In this document: positions 1 to 11,779 of the stretch, piece after piece | How positions within the stretch are numbered: position 1 is the stretch's first letter | Layout of the letters: every line of letters starts with the position of its first letter | Made by a program: the position numbers and the translations under genes | The notes under the pieces: model-generated | Told to the model about the DNA's origin: nothing | Databases searched by the model: none | What the model saw: only the letters and a program-made list of their open reading frames with translations | Source: Epiperipatus broadwayi | Taxonomy: Eukaryota; Onychophora; Udeonychophora; Euonychophora; Peripatidae | Length of the DNA: 64,000 nt | Assembly: GCA_028023455.1 (NCBI GenBank) | Contig: JAQFVV010012405.1 | Span: 1,695,677-1,759,676, forward strand | Direction: 5' to 3'

Positions 1-703
1 TTCAGCTTTCCAACTCCAATTAATCATGCTATTGTTCTTTTCTTTTTAATTAAACCACGTGGTTTGCAAATAGAAAATCTTTTCAATAACTTTTCTTTTC
101 TTTATTTTTATCTACCTTAAGGAATTTCAATTTTACCTTGAGATCTACACTCGACCGTCCATTGTCTCTTATTTATAACATTTTCATTTATTAATTAAAA
201 CGGCTTTGTCTCGAAATAGCGATCTGCAACTTTTCGGGTCCTTTCTTTGCAATTAACTTATCTTTTAGAATTTGTAAAATCTTTCCTTAGTCGACCATCT
301 TGGAATCAATTTCTTTTTAATTTAAAATAGCTTTATTCCTTGAGATAGTGATCTATATCTTTCTAAATTCTTTATTTCCAATTAACATATCTTTTAGAAA
401 TTGTAAAATCTTTCCTTTAATCGTCCATCTTGGAATCAATTTCTTTTTACGAAACTATTACATTTACTCACTCATGCAGCAATATAAACACGCGTATAAA
501 CAAAATTTAAAAGCACGAACCATATAATCCCCTCTCATGTTTCAATCTATTTTTATTTACTTACTTAAAATATATACACATACATACAAAACAACGAGAA
601 AAAAAAATTAACTTAATATTATGCTTGATTTGAGTATATATGTATGCTCAGTGGTATTGTCCTATGACTTAGAACAGCATTTGAAATCAGCCCTGTTATA
701 ATA
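1..703 (-). repeat. LTR (downstream copy, cut by window edge)
   Basis: This stretch matches 4529-5236 almost base for base, including the shared start TTCAGCTTTCC and the shared end GTTATAATA, with scattered substitutions. It is the same LTR seen whole at 3449-5236. Because the element reads on the minus strand, this is its 3' LTR, and the rest of it lies left of the window. The minus strand just before the LTR is purine-rich (complement of 704-717), as expected of a polypurine tract. Both copies have the same orientation, as LTRs should. Confidence 0.75.
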
Positions 704-1554
704 CCACCACCCCTCGAAAGCCTTTAATTACCATTTTAGTATTTAAATGGCTCACTCCTAAAACTCCAAAGTAATTTTAAATAATTCTAAAAAGAAAATA
801 CTCATCTTCTTGAATCAACTTGCCTTGCCTCTTTTTCCCTTTCTTTCTGCAACTTTAGAACCAAAGAGTAAAACGACCAACAACCCCGCGATACACAATG
901 AATCCGACCACCACTCATGTGCACACTGCCTGCAATGCACAACGTATATTCTGACTATATTCACATGACCCCGAAAAAAAACTTTTGTCTAAAAAAAAAC
1001 TATTATTATTATTATTATTTTTTAATTAAAAGAAGGACTTTTCTAACTACACTCTGCTGCTTCCGAGTTTTAGGAGTGTAGATAGTTAGAATGATACCTG
1101 GCTCTTATTTTGAGCCTTCAGGTTCTGTATGGGTTGCCTTCTACCTTGCTCACTTCTGGAGTCATACCGGTGGGACTGTATGTAATTGCCATGCTCACTT
1201 TGGAGTCTTGTCGGCTTGAATTGACAGACTTTTAGCACCTTCATCCTACGTTATAGGTCGACCATGTCAGAAAAAGCAGCAGCCACACACAGTGCACCAT
1301 ACACAATGTGATCAATCCAGCAGCCAAACTCATCATCCACTGACAGAATTGCGAGACCGCTTCACTAACTCTCTAAGCTTACACGCATGAAACAAAAGAA
1401 ATAAAAAAATACTACTTTTCTCTTCTACTCAATTTCATAAAAAAAAATCCCATATAATGATATTATAAATGTTAACCCACCACCTAGCAATAATGATAAA
1501 AACAAAGAGAACAAAACAAAAAAAAAAACTTTCTAGAATCAGCATCCATTTTCG
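704..1554 (-). other. LTR-element internal region, 3' part, no pol
   Basis: This lies between the decayed gag and the 3' LTR of the minus-strand element. It has no long frame on either strand. No reverse transcriptase, RNase H or integrase motif was found by reading the minus-strand frames. A more GC-rich patch at about 1050-1370 gives a short minus-strand frame of about 20 residues that I do not recognise. The element therefore looks gag-only or internally deleted. Confidence 0.5.
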
Positions 1555-2577
1555 TGATGTTTATTTGCCCTCTTTTGGCATTGGTGAACTCGAGTACTTT
1601 CCTTGACCATAATTTGGCTTGCTCGGCAGTTGCTGCTCTTCACGATCATCCTGCCATTTTGGACGAGTACTGCTATCCTCTCTTCTGGGATCCTGTGGGT
1701 TCCAATCTAACCTGTTCTCTTTCCCCAAATCTGTCAACTCGTGCTCCGTGAGGCTTTTTTTCTCGATCCATCGGCCTGTCATAATCATAGGCACTCGTAT
1801 CAATTGCCTCTAGTACCTCGGCCATTTCCTCAATCGACACTTTTCTCATCCCAAACATAATTTGTTCCACTTCCATTGGAAGATTATGCCTTATGATTTG
1901 TACAATGTTACTTTCAGTTAAGTTGCATGCATATAATGTCCCAGCTTCACCACCTGCCGATAAAAGACTTGCATAACCTGATATCTGGTTAGCTCCTGGC
2001 GATCCTCAGACCAAAAAATACCCCTCACCTCTTTCTGATATCCTTCGAAGGTTGTGGGATGTTGCAATAATGAATCCCCCCAGATCTGCGCATTTTCAGT
2101 TAAATGGGTGGAAGTTATCGCAATTTTGCTTTCTTCATCCATCGGGTTGATACTGAAGTATCTCCTCAAACTCTGCAGGTGCTCTATGGGAGCTTCTCCC
2201 ATTTGGCCAGAGAATGGCCGAATCTTTAGAAATTGGTTGACGTTGGCCTGCACAGTTATGTATTTCATAGTAGTTTCCCGTGTTCCTGCTACCTTTAACT
2301 TATCTCCCTGTTTTTCTTTCTCTTCACACTCACTCTGATTTTCTTCTACTCTCTTTTCCCTAGACTTCTCGTCTTTATCTATAATTTCCTCCTCTACTGG
2401 CTCTTCCTCACTCTCTTTCCTTATACACTTATCTGCTTTCCCTTCTATTTTCCATTCTAACTTTTGAAACCTCTTCTCAATCCTTTCCTCGAATTCCTGA
2501 AATCTCCTGTCTATTCTTTCCATAATAATTTCAATCATGCTCCATTCTCTCTCCTTTTCTTCCTTCTGCTGATCCAT
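1555..2577 (-). pseudogene. Decayed gag of a Ty3/gypsy-type LTR retrotransposon
   Basis: The first 220 codons (2577 to 1918) are open. An N-terminal charged coiled coil of about 100 residues, rich in E/K/R, precedes a retrotransposon gag (capsid-like) segment. That segment has the spacing F-S-G, H-L-Q-S-L-R-R-Y-F, D-E-E-S-K-I-A, then A-x-I-W and F-E-G-Y. The homology continues past the stop in a second frame (ESNIVQIIRHNLP, then MEEMAEVLEA-like residues, 1876-1673). It goes on in a third frame over 1803-1561, so at least two frameshifts are present. No zinc knuckle or protease was found. The family call rests on the gag pattern and the LTR/PBS context; the exact clade is uncertain. Confidence 0.65.
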
Positions 2578-3431
2578 TTTTTCTTTGATCTTGTTATCAT
2601 TCGCTTTATTTTACTCTATTTTTAGATAACTATCACTATTTCTAATAATGATTAATTATAACGATTTTGTATTACTATTTCTATATCAGATGCACCAGAC
2701 CTGCTCTCCATCCCTGAAGTACTGTGTCCTCTATCTAATTTTTCTATCTAGCCCCTTTCAACCCTATTCCTTAATCTCTTTCTTTATATTTCACCGAGAT
2801 GATTAATATTTCATGTTAATTTGCCTATTAAACTAAAATAGTAACTTATTCAAAATGAATCCACAGATTTCTAGCACTAGCTGTATATTATAATATGCCC
2901 TTTCATGGGTAAAACTGTTCAACAAATATTAATCTCATAATCGCATACACATATACGAAACGGATCAACAAAAAAAAAATTCAGATGTATTGTTTAGATG
3001 TATATATATCAGAGTTAATGTAAAATGTAGTCAATACAATGCTTTCTAAAGTTAATCACTCTCAATTATATCAAATTAAAAATTACAAAGATTTTATTTA
3101 TTCACTTTGGGAAATGTCAAAAGCAGTTAAATATTTAATATAATAAGAAAAATCTTAAACAGAAAATAACACTCGAATATATAATATTATTTCACTGCGA
3201 ATCAAACAACAAAATTTCCATGGACTGTTCAATACATACACATATATACTAAAATATTAATTCGAATGTGATTTTAACCTAATTAATTTCAATATAGATG
3301 ATTTTATAGCTCTTATACTGTATTTCTTTCCTTTTTTTTTTATAAACCATATAAAGCAAAACTCCATAGTAAACTGTCTTATTTAACTTATTTTCTATCC
3401 CCCTCCCCTACTTTCCACTCTTCGAAAGCTC
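2578..3431 (-). other. LTR-element 5' leader
   Basis: This is untranslated sequence between the primer binding site and the gag start on the minus strand. It is AT-rich with no sustained frame on either strand. Its position matches the leader of an LTR retrotransposon. Confidence 0.5.
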
Positions 3432-3447
3432 CTTCATTGGTGCGCCA
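3432..3447 (-). other. Primer binding site
   Basis: On the minus strand the sequence directly after the LTR end (GTTACA) is one spacer base followed by TGGCGCACCAATGAAG. TGGCGC is the usual opening of a PBS that pairs with the CCA end of a tRNA. Its position fixes the inner LTR boundary at 3449. I did not assign the tRNA. Confidence 0.6.
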
Positions 3448-3448
3448 T

Positions 3449-5236
3449 TGTAACGGTTTGTACCCGGTGTAAACACGTATATATACGTTTATTATGTATT
3501 TCAAATCTAAGTTTCTGCTCTTTTTATTTAAACAAAAATTATGATGCAAACACATATATATGTGGTTGGTTCTACAATGTACTCTAATTACTCGCCCAGC
3601 ATATTTATGGACGTCAATTTGACTCCAAGAGCCAATCTTACTTATGAGTAAGTAAGAATTATGCTGGAAGAGAACGAATATCTATTTCTAGTGATTAGAA
3701 CTTATACCTCTGGCTAGCTCACTCAGGGGTAGTGCTCATTGACTGTGGGAAAGAGGTGGAGGGAACAGATCAAATGCGCACGGAGCGCATAAATGATTCA
3801 TTTTACTTTCTTACTTTTGTTCTTAATGCTACTCTAAGAAATTAACACTAAACACACACAATTATATTTAAAACACTATTTAATATTTATTAATACCAAA
3901 AAAAAATTAATAAAACCCAATAGAATCCCGTAATTGGATATTGGTTTGTGCCCGAATACTTAAATGACCTGCATGTAAATACACACTCGCATAAGTTCAT
4001 AAATGTAACAAACAAAACATATATATCATAGCATGAAAAATAACTGCAATCAGACATTATCCTGTCTATTTAGGCATATAGTTATATAGTGTTATTTCAA
4101 CTGTCTCTTTATTTACTTTGAACCCTTTTATGCATTATTTTACTAAGATATGTTCTCATTCAAGAGGTTTCTGTCATTTACGAAAATATTTGAGTTACCT
4201 ACTTTATCTCACCTGGGTGTAGATTAATGGTAATTTTCCACTGGCTTTGTGCTGCAATGTTATGAGTAAATGATTTCTTTCTTTTGTAGGCTGCCATAAG
4301 GCAATCAATGGTGTCCGGTGAATGCTGTTCGTTCCATAATTTAGGGAGGGCTTCACTTCTACATGGACAGCGATGATGGTATCTCAACAGGATGGATGGC
4401 AGAGCCCGGTCCATTCTGTTCTTTTACCCCAGCCTGTTCATGATTTTAAGATATATAAACTTTTTTCTTTTACTAATTTTCCTTCGATCCTGCTCATGGC
4501 AGTCACAGTTCTAGAATCCCCTTCAAAATTCAGCTTTCCAACTCCAATTAATCATGCTATTGTTCTCTTCTTTTTAATTAAACCACGTGGTTTGCAAATA
4601 GAAAATATTTTCAATAACTTTTCTTTTTTTTATTTTTTATCTATGTTCAGGAATTTCAGTTTTACCTTGAGATCTACACTTGACCGTCCATTGTCTTATT
4701 TATAACATTTTCATTTATTAATTGAAATTGCTTTGTCTCAAGATAGTGATCTGCAACTTTTTGAGTCTTTTCTTTGCAATTAACTTATCTTTTAGAATTT
4801 GTAAAATCTTTCCTTAGTCAACCATCTTGGAATCAGTTTCTTTTTAAATTAAAATAGCTTTATTCCTTGAGATAGCGATCTATATCTTTCTAAATTCTTT
4901 ATTTCCAATTAACATATCTTTTAGAAATTGTAAAATCTTTCCTTTAGTTGTCCATCTTGGAATCAATTTCTTTTTATGAAACTATTACATTTACTCACTC
5001 ATGCAGCAATATAAACACACGTATAAACAAAATATAAGAGCACAAACCATATAATCCCCTGTCCCTCTTACGTTTCAATCTATTTTTATTTACTTACTTA
5101 AAATATATACACACACGCATACAAAACAATGAGAAAAAAAATTTAACTTAATATTACGCTTGATTTGAGTATATATCTATGCTCGGTGGTATCGTCCTAT
5201 GACTTAGAATAGGGTTTGAAATCAGCCGTTATAATA
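3449..5236 (-). repeat. LTR (upstream copy, complete, about 1.79 kb)
   Basis: On the plus strand this copy runs from TGTAACGG (minus-strand end CCGTTACA) next to the PBS to GTTATAATA, where similarity to the left copy stops. It is unusually long for an LTR. Its 4529-5236 part aligns with 1-703, with a few percent divergence by eye, so the element is not very recent. The 5' terminal dinucleotide is no longer a clear TG. The small frames inside it (for example 4373-4705) are incidental. Confidence 0.7.
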
Positions 5237-8200
5237 AAAAAAAAATAATAAGTTGCAAAAAAATAAATGAATATTTTTCTTTTGTACTAGAAACTCGATC
5301 TAGACGACAAGGCAGTTTTTTAATAGGGTGTAAAGTTTTACACTTTATTATTAAGGTTGTTTTTGTCACCAAAATTATAGTAGACTCGAACTAAGGTAAT
5401 TTTTTAATTGATTTTTTTAATGATCACATTAAGTGGGGAAGTATGAAGCAGTTGATGTCTAATCACATTGAGCTTCATGCTTCGCCAGCTATAGTAACCT
5501 GCTGCAGGGCCCACAATTTAGACCTTGCCGTAGATATATGCCATTTTGCCTGCACACTATTGTAATAATTAAAGTTATAAAAATATTTAGTAAAATAAAA
5601 CAGTAGTGTGCATGGTATGGATATATATAAACAATAATCTCAGCAATATTATTGCTGAAAATTAGACATTCTCTTTATATAATTTTAACTATATATTTTT
5701 ATATATGTATTTTAATTAAAATGTTGGAATTTAAAAACAAAAAGAAAAATGGGAAAGGCTTGTTAACAAGTTGAAATGATCTTTATTCAGATTACTTTCA
5801 CTAATTAAAATTATGAGGAATCTTTTTGTTAGTTCGTTTGCAAATTTAAAATATTTTAAAAGGTATTTAGAGCCTTATTTTTACATTTTTTTATTAATTA
5901 AATATTTTTGCATTCTTGGGGGGATTATAAATGTATAAGAGCCCATAGAACAAAATAAGTTAGTCAGTTAGTAAATTCTTTCAGAACATTTGAGTCAGTA
6001 ATTTTCCAGAAAAATTGATTCATCATTCCACTTTAAGAAGTTAGGAAAAGTTTCGCGACATGAACTTTGAGTAAAAGAAATACTTTTCTCTGAGGCTCTC
6101 AGATTGTCTGCCTGCAGCTGCATGACTGTCTGATTGCTGTTCCGACTGCCATACTGTACCTGCCTGCTATCCTGTGCTTTCCTGAGGTAACCTTACTTAA
6201 TGTAGAGCTGCCTTAGTATGTAAATCCCTTTTGTAATTTCTAATAAGATGTAGTTAAACCTTTGTATTTTAATTTGCATATTAATTTATAAGTTCCTGCT
6301 AATTTTGCTCTTAAACTCTCTCTGTAATCCCTTACTAGTATAATGCAATTTTGTGTCCTTTCACACTTATTTATATTATATAGCTTTGCGCAGCTCCATT
6401 AAATATTTAACTTATTTTGTTTAATGTATATATATAATTTATTTTCTTTAATATGCCAATACTAACCAAACTCATGAGTCTGAAAAAAAAAAGGAATAGT
6501 TGTTTAATTTGGAAAAAAGTGGGGGCTTCATCTAAAATCTATCAATAAAGTTTTGTTTATTTTAAATAGAAATTGCATGCTAGTTTGGTTTCATTTTAAA
6601 TCCATTATTCTTGGAGTTTATTTAAAATCTTTTACTATGAATGAATGCTGCTAAATTTTCTGCTTTGAATTTGTCTTTAAAAATTTCATTTTTAAAAGAT
6701 CGCCAACTTTATAATTATGATCATCCCTTCTTGCTGTTGCCTTGAGGGCTGATCCTAGCAGTTAATGCGTATATGGGAATCAAAATTAAATATAAATTTT
6801 ATTAGTTCAATGCTATAAGAAAAAATTATTATTCGTTGTAATTTGTTAAATGATTTAGAGTTAAAACAGATCATTGCGCGGAAGTTAGACTATTTCAATG
6901 CTTTAAAATAATATATATATATTGATTATGTAATATCTAATAACGTTGCTAGCATACATTTTATTCTATTATGATATTTTATCTTTTCCATTTCGTTGTC
7001 TTGTGGGAACTTCGGAAGTCCGAAGCTATCTAGATATCTTTTTCTGAATCGTTCATAATCAGAAGTATACGCTACTTTCTATGGAATGCGAGGTGTGAGG
7101 TTTTGATTGTGCTGCGGATGCCCATACAGCCATCTCTGGGCATTCAAACCCAACCTCTCCATTTGGTATCTCTTCTGCCAGAATGCGCGGACACACCAAA
7201 CCTAAGTTCGTTTCAAATATTCTTTTAAAATGATAAAATATCCCAAACCACCATGATAGTCGGATTTCTTTATTGTATGCTAGTACCATTACCCTTATCA
7301 TTAATCTGATCACCATCTATTTAATCTTAGTCGCAAAGATGTGTTGAAAAATAATGACTCATTTCATAAAATACATTCAGTTCGTTGAGTTAAACTGTTT
7401 TTGTTTAAAATCGTTATCGATTACCATAAACGTAAATCAATTTGTATTAATGATTGTATAACTTATTTATTCTCATAAATGTATCGCATTGTTTGTTCCA
7501 AAGACATCTTTTCCAAACAATGCCAATAAAAACATATATAATGATTTTCATAAGGTAGATAAATGATTAAGATTGTATATTTTTGCCTGTTTACAAAATC
7601 ATTTACTACTAAATCGCAAACTATTCTTTATATCATTAATCATCTAAACCTGTCACAATCTTTTATATTTATCTTATATATCCACAACAGTAAACATCTT
7701 TAAATTGGCATATTAACCTCGCACAAGCTATAAAACACTCCATAAAATTATATTTATTAAATAATTAATGTAAAGGGATTTTATAAAAACAAATCCCAAG
7801 TTTTGTAAATATACGTTACCCCAAGTGTGAAACATTTTATAACACATATATGAGTTTGTTAAAAAGTCTATTAAATATCTATATTTCATGTAAATACTGG
7901 TTTTTAAATTATTTTCTTCTAGTTAATATTTAGAATTATTTTCTTTAGCTAATAGCTTAGCATTAATAAATACCTGTAATAAATGTAATTCCTGGGATAT
8001 TCTTATCTCGATCATCATCAGTCTGATCTTATGCTCTACTGCTGTGTTTCCGGGCGTGGAATTAAAATAATTATGCTGTATCATCGGGATTGTTGTTCAT
8101 AGAGTCAGAGACTCGAAGAATAGGCAAATAGGTTAGAATTCAGGATTGCTCCAGATCTGTGTATCTCGAGCATGATCGGATTCGATGTACTTTTGCTTGG

Positions 8201-8832
8201 ATTTTGAGTCTTGTTGAATGAACAGATATTTTCGATCGATACAGTATTTAAATATGTCAGTGTTGTACATATATATATATATATATTTTATACAAGCAAA
8301 ATAAATGTATAGTATTTTTAGACATAGGTATGTATTGTATATATGTGGATTACATCAGCAATCTTGTTGATTTATATATACTGTAAAAAAAAAAAAAAGT
8401 CACTTTATAAAATTTATTATATTTTAAATGTGATGGAAAATTCCAGTAAAATTGTTATAATTAATATTATTAAATATGAAAGTAATGGACTTCTCCAATT
8501 ATTATTTTGTTTCTAGACACCTAAACGCTTGAGAAAGTAGAGGGGGGAATTTTTTTAAATTATATAAAAATAATTATTACTTATTAGAATTCTTTATTAT
8601 TTTAACTTTCTTTTGTTTGCAGAGTAAGGTCTCATCTAATGACAAATGCTCCTAAAGAGAGATTCACATCCTAATGTTCTAAAGCAAATCTAGAGACTTT
8701 TTTATACATGCCACCCTGGTCTAGAATATAATTTTAATAGCCTTTTGGGCAGACAGAAAAAATAACTGGTGTTGTAAAAAATTCATATTGAAAATATTTT
8801 TTGCTATGAGCAAAGGTAATCAAAAGATTCAT
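5237..8832. other. Intergenic, no gene recognised
   Basis: This is AT-rich sequence without a supported gene. A GC-richer patch at about 5920-6200 begins with TATAAGAGCCC and continues with short CTGCCTG-type repeats. It resembles the TATA/R region of some LTRs, but I found no second copy. A (TA)n run sits at about 8268-8287. The 85-codon minus-strand frame at 7059-7316 matches nothing I recognise. Confidence 0.4.
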
Positions 8833-8843
8833 ACATCTACTAG

Positions 8844-9112
8844 TTAAAACAGGCAAAACTCTCTATACTTATTGCCACTCCATGCAAGCTAGAGTAACCA
8901 ATGGATGCCAGAAGACTTGTGCAAAAAATCCCCATGTAGTACCTACTCATCCAATATCCCCAGACTCGTTTCTGGCTTATGGCCTTCGTCAGTGAGGAGC
9001 CTTGGATCTGGGAGTACTGCGCCTAGATCTTAGAATTTAATGCAATACATATAGTTTTGCCTGTTTTAATAAGTTATAAGCAAGCATATGAAATGGTGAT
9101 AATGTGATGTTT
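8844..9112. mobile_element. F1 hammerhead-bearing element, copy 1
   Basis: The insertion is bounded by a perfect 11-bp direct repeat, ACATCTACTAG, at 8833-8843 and 9113-9123. The ends carry the family's inverted motifs: GGCAAAACTCTC on the left, GTTTTGCC and then GTGATGTTT on the right. It carries one hammerhead-like core on the minus strand (8949-9007). The target-duplication length equals that of the Penelope-like composite at 32338-39481. It encodes no protein. Confidence 0.75.
8949..9007 (-). ncRNA. Hammerhead-like ribozyme core (F1)
   Basis: Read on the minus strand, stem I is CCTCA/TGGGG, with an outer helix ATCCAA/TTGGAT beyond an internal loop. The core is CTGACGA, which fits the CUGANGA consensus. 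Stem II is GGC-CATAA-GCC. GAAAC follows, then a minimal stem III (AC/GT closing a GA loop), and the cleavage triplet GTC directly precedes stem I. This is a type I layout with a tiny stem III, as known for ribozymes of Penelope-like elements and metazoan retrozymes. One deviation: the pair next to the core in stem II is A-A rather than G-C, so activity is uncertain. Confidence 0.6.
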
Positions 9113-9699
9113 ACATCTACTAGTTTTTTAACTGATAAGCATTTATTGTGATTTAAAAATTATTTTCTGTCTATCCTTTAAAAAACATGTTCTAAAATAA
9201 AATCTATGACAAGAATTCAAGAAAACCCTATTCTAGTTCTTTGTCATTTATTTACATCTGATAGTTACATATATTATTGCTTGCCTCTTTTAAAATTGAC
9301 ACACCTGTCACATATAAATTCATAGCTTATAATCACTTATTTCACTGGAGAAAAGATGTGGTAATGTGGAGCAGTTGATGACAGGATTAGGATCGAATTC
9401 AGACCTTGTAATCAGTAATGTGGCAGTTATGATCAAGATTTGAATTCTATAACAAAAAAATTATGTTTTTAGTGAAGTAAAACTAGCAAAATTAAAATGT
9501 CACACAGAAGACCCAACTAGCTGGCATCTTTTCACTCAAATGTAGAAAAGTACTTTTCTTATGAACAAAGTTGAGGAAAAAAGATTAAAGTAGTGACATC
9601 ATTGTATTTTGCAGGCTACAGGGTAATTAAAATTATTAACCATTTCTGTGCAACAGCCAAACCAGAAAATTTTTCTTATGAAAAACTAATATTTCAACC

Positions 9700-10330
9700 C
9701 TTTTCTTTTTCATTTTAGGCATAAAAGTCAAGTTCAATATGAAAAATTGTGTGAATATAACATACCACGGAGATTTAGCAAAGAACTGTATATATGGCAA
9801 TTTTATAGATGATGAATTTCTTGAACACTTCTTATAATGAATATTAGATGAATGATTGAGACAGCAATTGTTATCAGAGAAAGACCTGTCATATAAAAAG
9901 AAGCAATTAAAAGAGGGATAAATTATGAATTAATATTAGAATAGTCTAAAGAATTTTAAAAATTAATTTTAGATGACATAAATAAAACTGATGTCCAAAA
10001 AACTGAAGAGCAGAGTATAAATAATTTTGATAAAAAAAAAACCTACAAAAGAGAAAAAATTTATATTTCTGCTGTGGAAAAAATGGACATGTAGCTCGTA
10101 ATTGTATATGGAAAAAAAGGACATATAGTAAATACTTGTCAAAAATCTCCAAATTTGCAACAAGTAGCTCAATCAAGAACAAAAATTAAAGCCCATCCTG
10201 TTGAACAAGTAATTTTTACTGTTAAATTTATGAAAAAAGAATTTCTATGGAAATTAACAGCTACCCGAATGTATCACTAACATAGTTTTAATTTATTTAG
10301 GAAATAAATAGAAAGAAAAGCAAAATATTG
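9700..10330 (+). pseudogene. Decayed retroelement gag/protease fragment
   Basis: The frame around 10057-10115 reads YFCCGKNGHVARNC, a degenerate CCHC zinc knuckle of the retroviral nucleocapsid type. It is followed by a basic stretch, then a segment around 10195-10280 (HPVEQVIFTVKFM and after) that resembles the start of a retroelement protease. Many stops and frameshifts interrupt it, and upstream residues are only weakly gag-like. No LTRs were found nearby. I call it a relic; the clade cannot be set from what remains. Confidence 0.5.
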
Positions 10331-11600
10331 TTTATTGGACCTAATCAATCTTTAGGATAACATATATTATTTAAATGATTTGATTGCAGAACACTAATAT
10401 TAATACCAACAATTTCACAAGATTTTCTTACATTCTTACAAAAGCAAATCTTTTCACTGTATTCTAGTCATTTACAGCTAGTTTGGATACTGGATGGTAT
10501 GGTATGATAATATCTACTGGTACCATATTTGTATAATAATGTGAGTTAGCTTAGGTTCAAAATCTTAAGATATTTCAGGCTATTAGCTTGAATGGTCTGA
10601 AAGACAAAGATGACTGTTAAATGCATAGATACATTTGCTTTAACTTTCAATTCTGGTCATCACTCATTAAAGTGCAAAACAGAAAACAATCTGGGGTTAT
10701 TATAGCATTATGCTATTGAATATCCATTAATATTAAATTTGTTAACATTATCAGACAAGATTGAGCAACAATCAAAGATTCTGCTTTGAACTTTGCATAA
10801 TCTGACTGCAGTAATTTCATAATACCAATTGCTTCAATTACTTTTTAATGTTTTATCCCCAGTACTCATTTACTTTTGTTCAATTCTTAACTTTTTAGAT
10901 TAATATGAGTTAATATTGATATCAATTAGTTCTTTTTCAATTCATGAGAGGAATTATTTTGACAATTGATAGACATTCCAAAGCTTTCAATGTTTTCCTC
11001 AATAATAACAGGTCGTTTTTTTAATGCAACCGATTCGTTTGGACAATCCGTAACCGTAAAATGAATTTTAAAAATGACTAATTTTATGCTAATTAAATTG
11101 TTTAATTATTTCATTTTTTAAGTAATTAAAATGTTTTATTTTATCAGCCAATGTCGGGCTACCAATTTAACTTATGTGTATATTCAGTTTCCAAGACGAT
11201 GAGATTCTTTTATCGATATTAATTTACAATAAACTAAACCATACTCACTAAGTATTATGATGTGAATGATTAATTATAAAGATTTACGCAATTTTATTTA
11301 TACATATTGCCTTACTCTTACTATTTCAGTATTTGCAATTTTTCTTAAATCTGTCGAAATCCGAAAAACACTCCAACTCTTTAGTTCCACACTCTCACAC
11401 CAGTAGACAAACATGAAAATTAAATAATTTTTTACCGCATCCAATGCAGTTAATTTACATAAGATTTAAACGTCAAGTGGAATGATAAATTTTAGAAATA
11501 AAAGACAAAATATTTTATCGATGGAATACAATGTAGATTTTTGATGCAAAAAAGATTTCAAATGTTAATTATTAAATTCTTTATTAAAGTAACTTCTAGT
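10331..11600. other. Intergenic upstream of USE1
   Basis: No coding sequence or repeat was recognised. The last 100 bases before the USE1 start codon must hold its promoter, but no TATA box stands out at a fixed distance. The start codon lies in AACATGGCGAG, which resembles the YY1-type motif often found over animal start codons; that is only a resemblance. Confidence 0.3.
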
Positions 11601-11683
11601 TGAAACGTGTGCAATTGGTTTTTTCGTTGGCATTATCTTTTGAAATTTATGAATGTATTATGTAGATGTCGCTTTTCTTCAAC

Positions 11684-11779
11684 ATGGCGAGTCGTTTAGA
11701 GACAAATTTTTGTCGACTTCTTTCACAATGTGAAACTATGGCAGCAAATAAGAAAATTAGAGATTGGCGGTTGGAAAAA
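11684..11779 (+). CDS. USE1: USE1 exon 1
   Basis: This exon holds 32 codons, ending in phase 0 at the donor AAA|GTAAAT. It encodes the N-terminal helix with RLE, RLLSQCE, MAANKK and DWRLEK, all diagnostic of USE1. Intron 1 (11780-15983) contains a complete hAT-type element. Confidence 0.93.

Noticed and set aside
7059-7316. 85-codon minus-strand frame as a gene
   Set aside because: It has no recognisable domain and no supporting context; it sits alone in repeat-rich intergenic DNA.
9946-10182. Minus-strand 78- and 67-codon frames
   Set aside because: They are antisense to the zinc-knuckle relic and rich in F, I, Y and L from AT-rich DNA.
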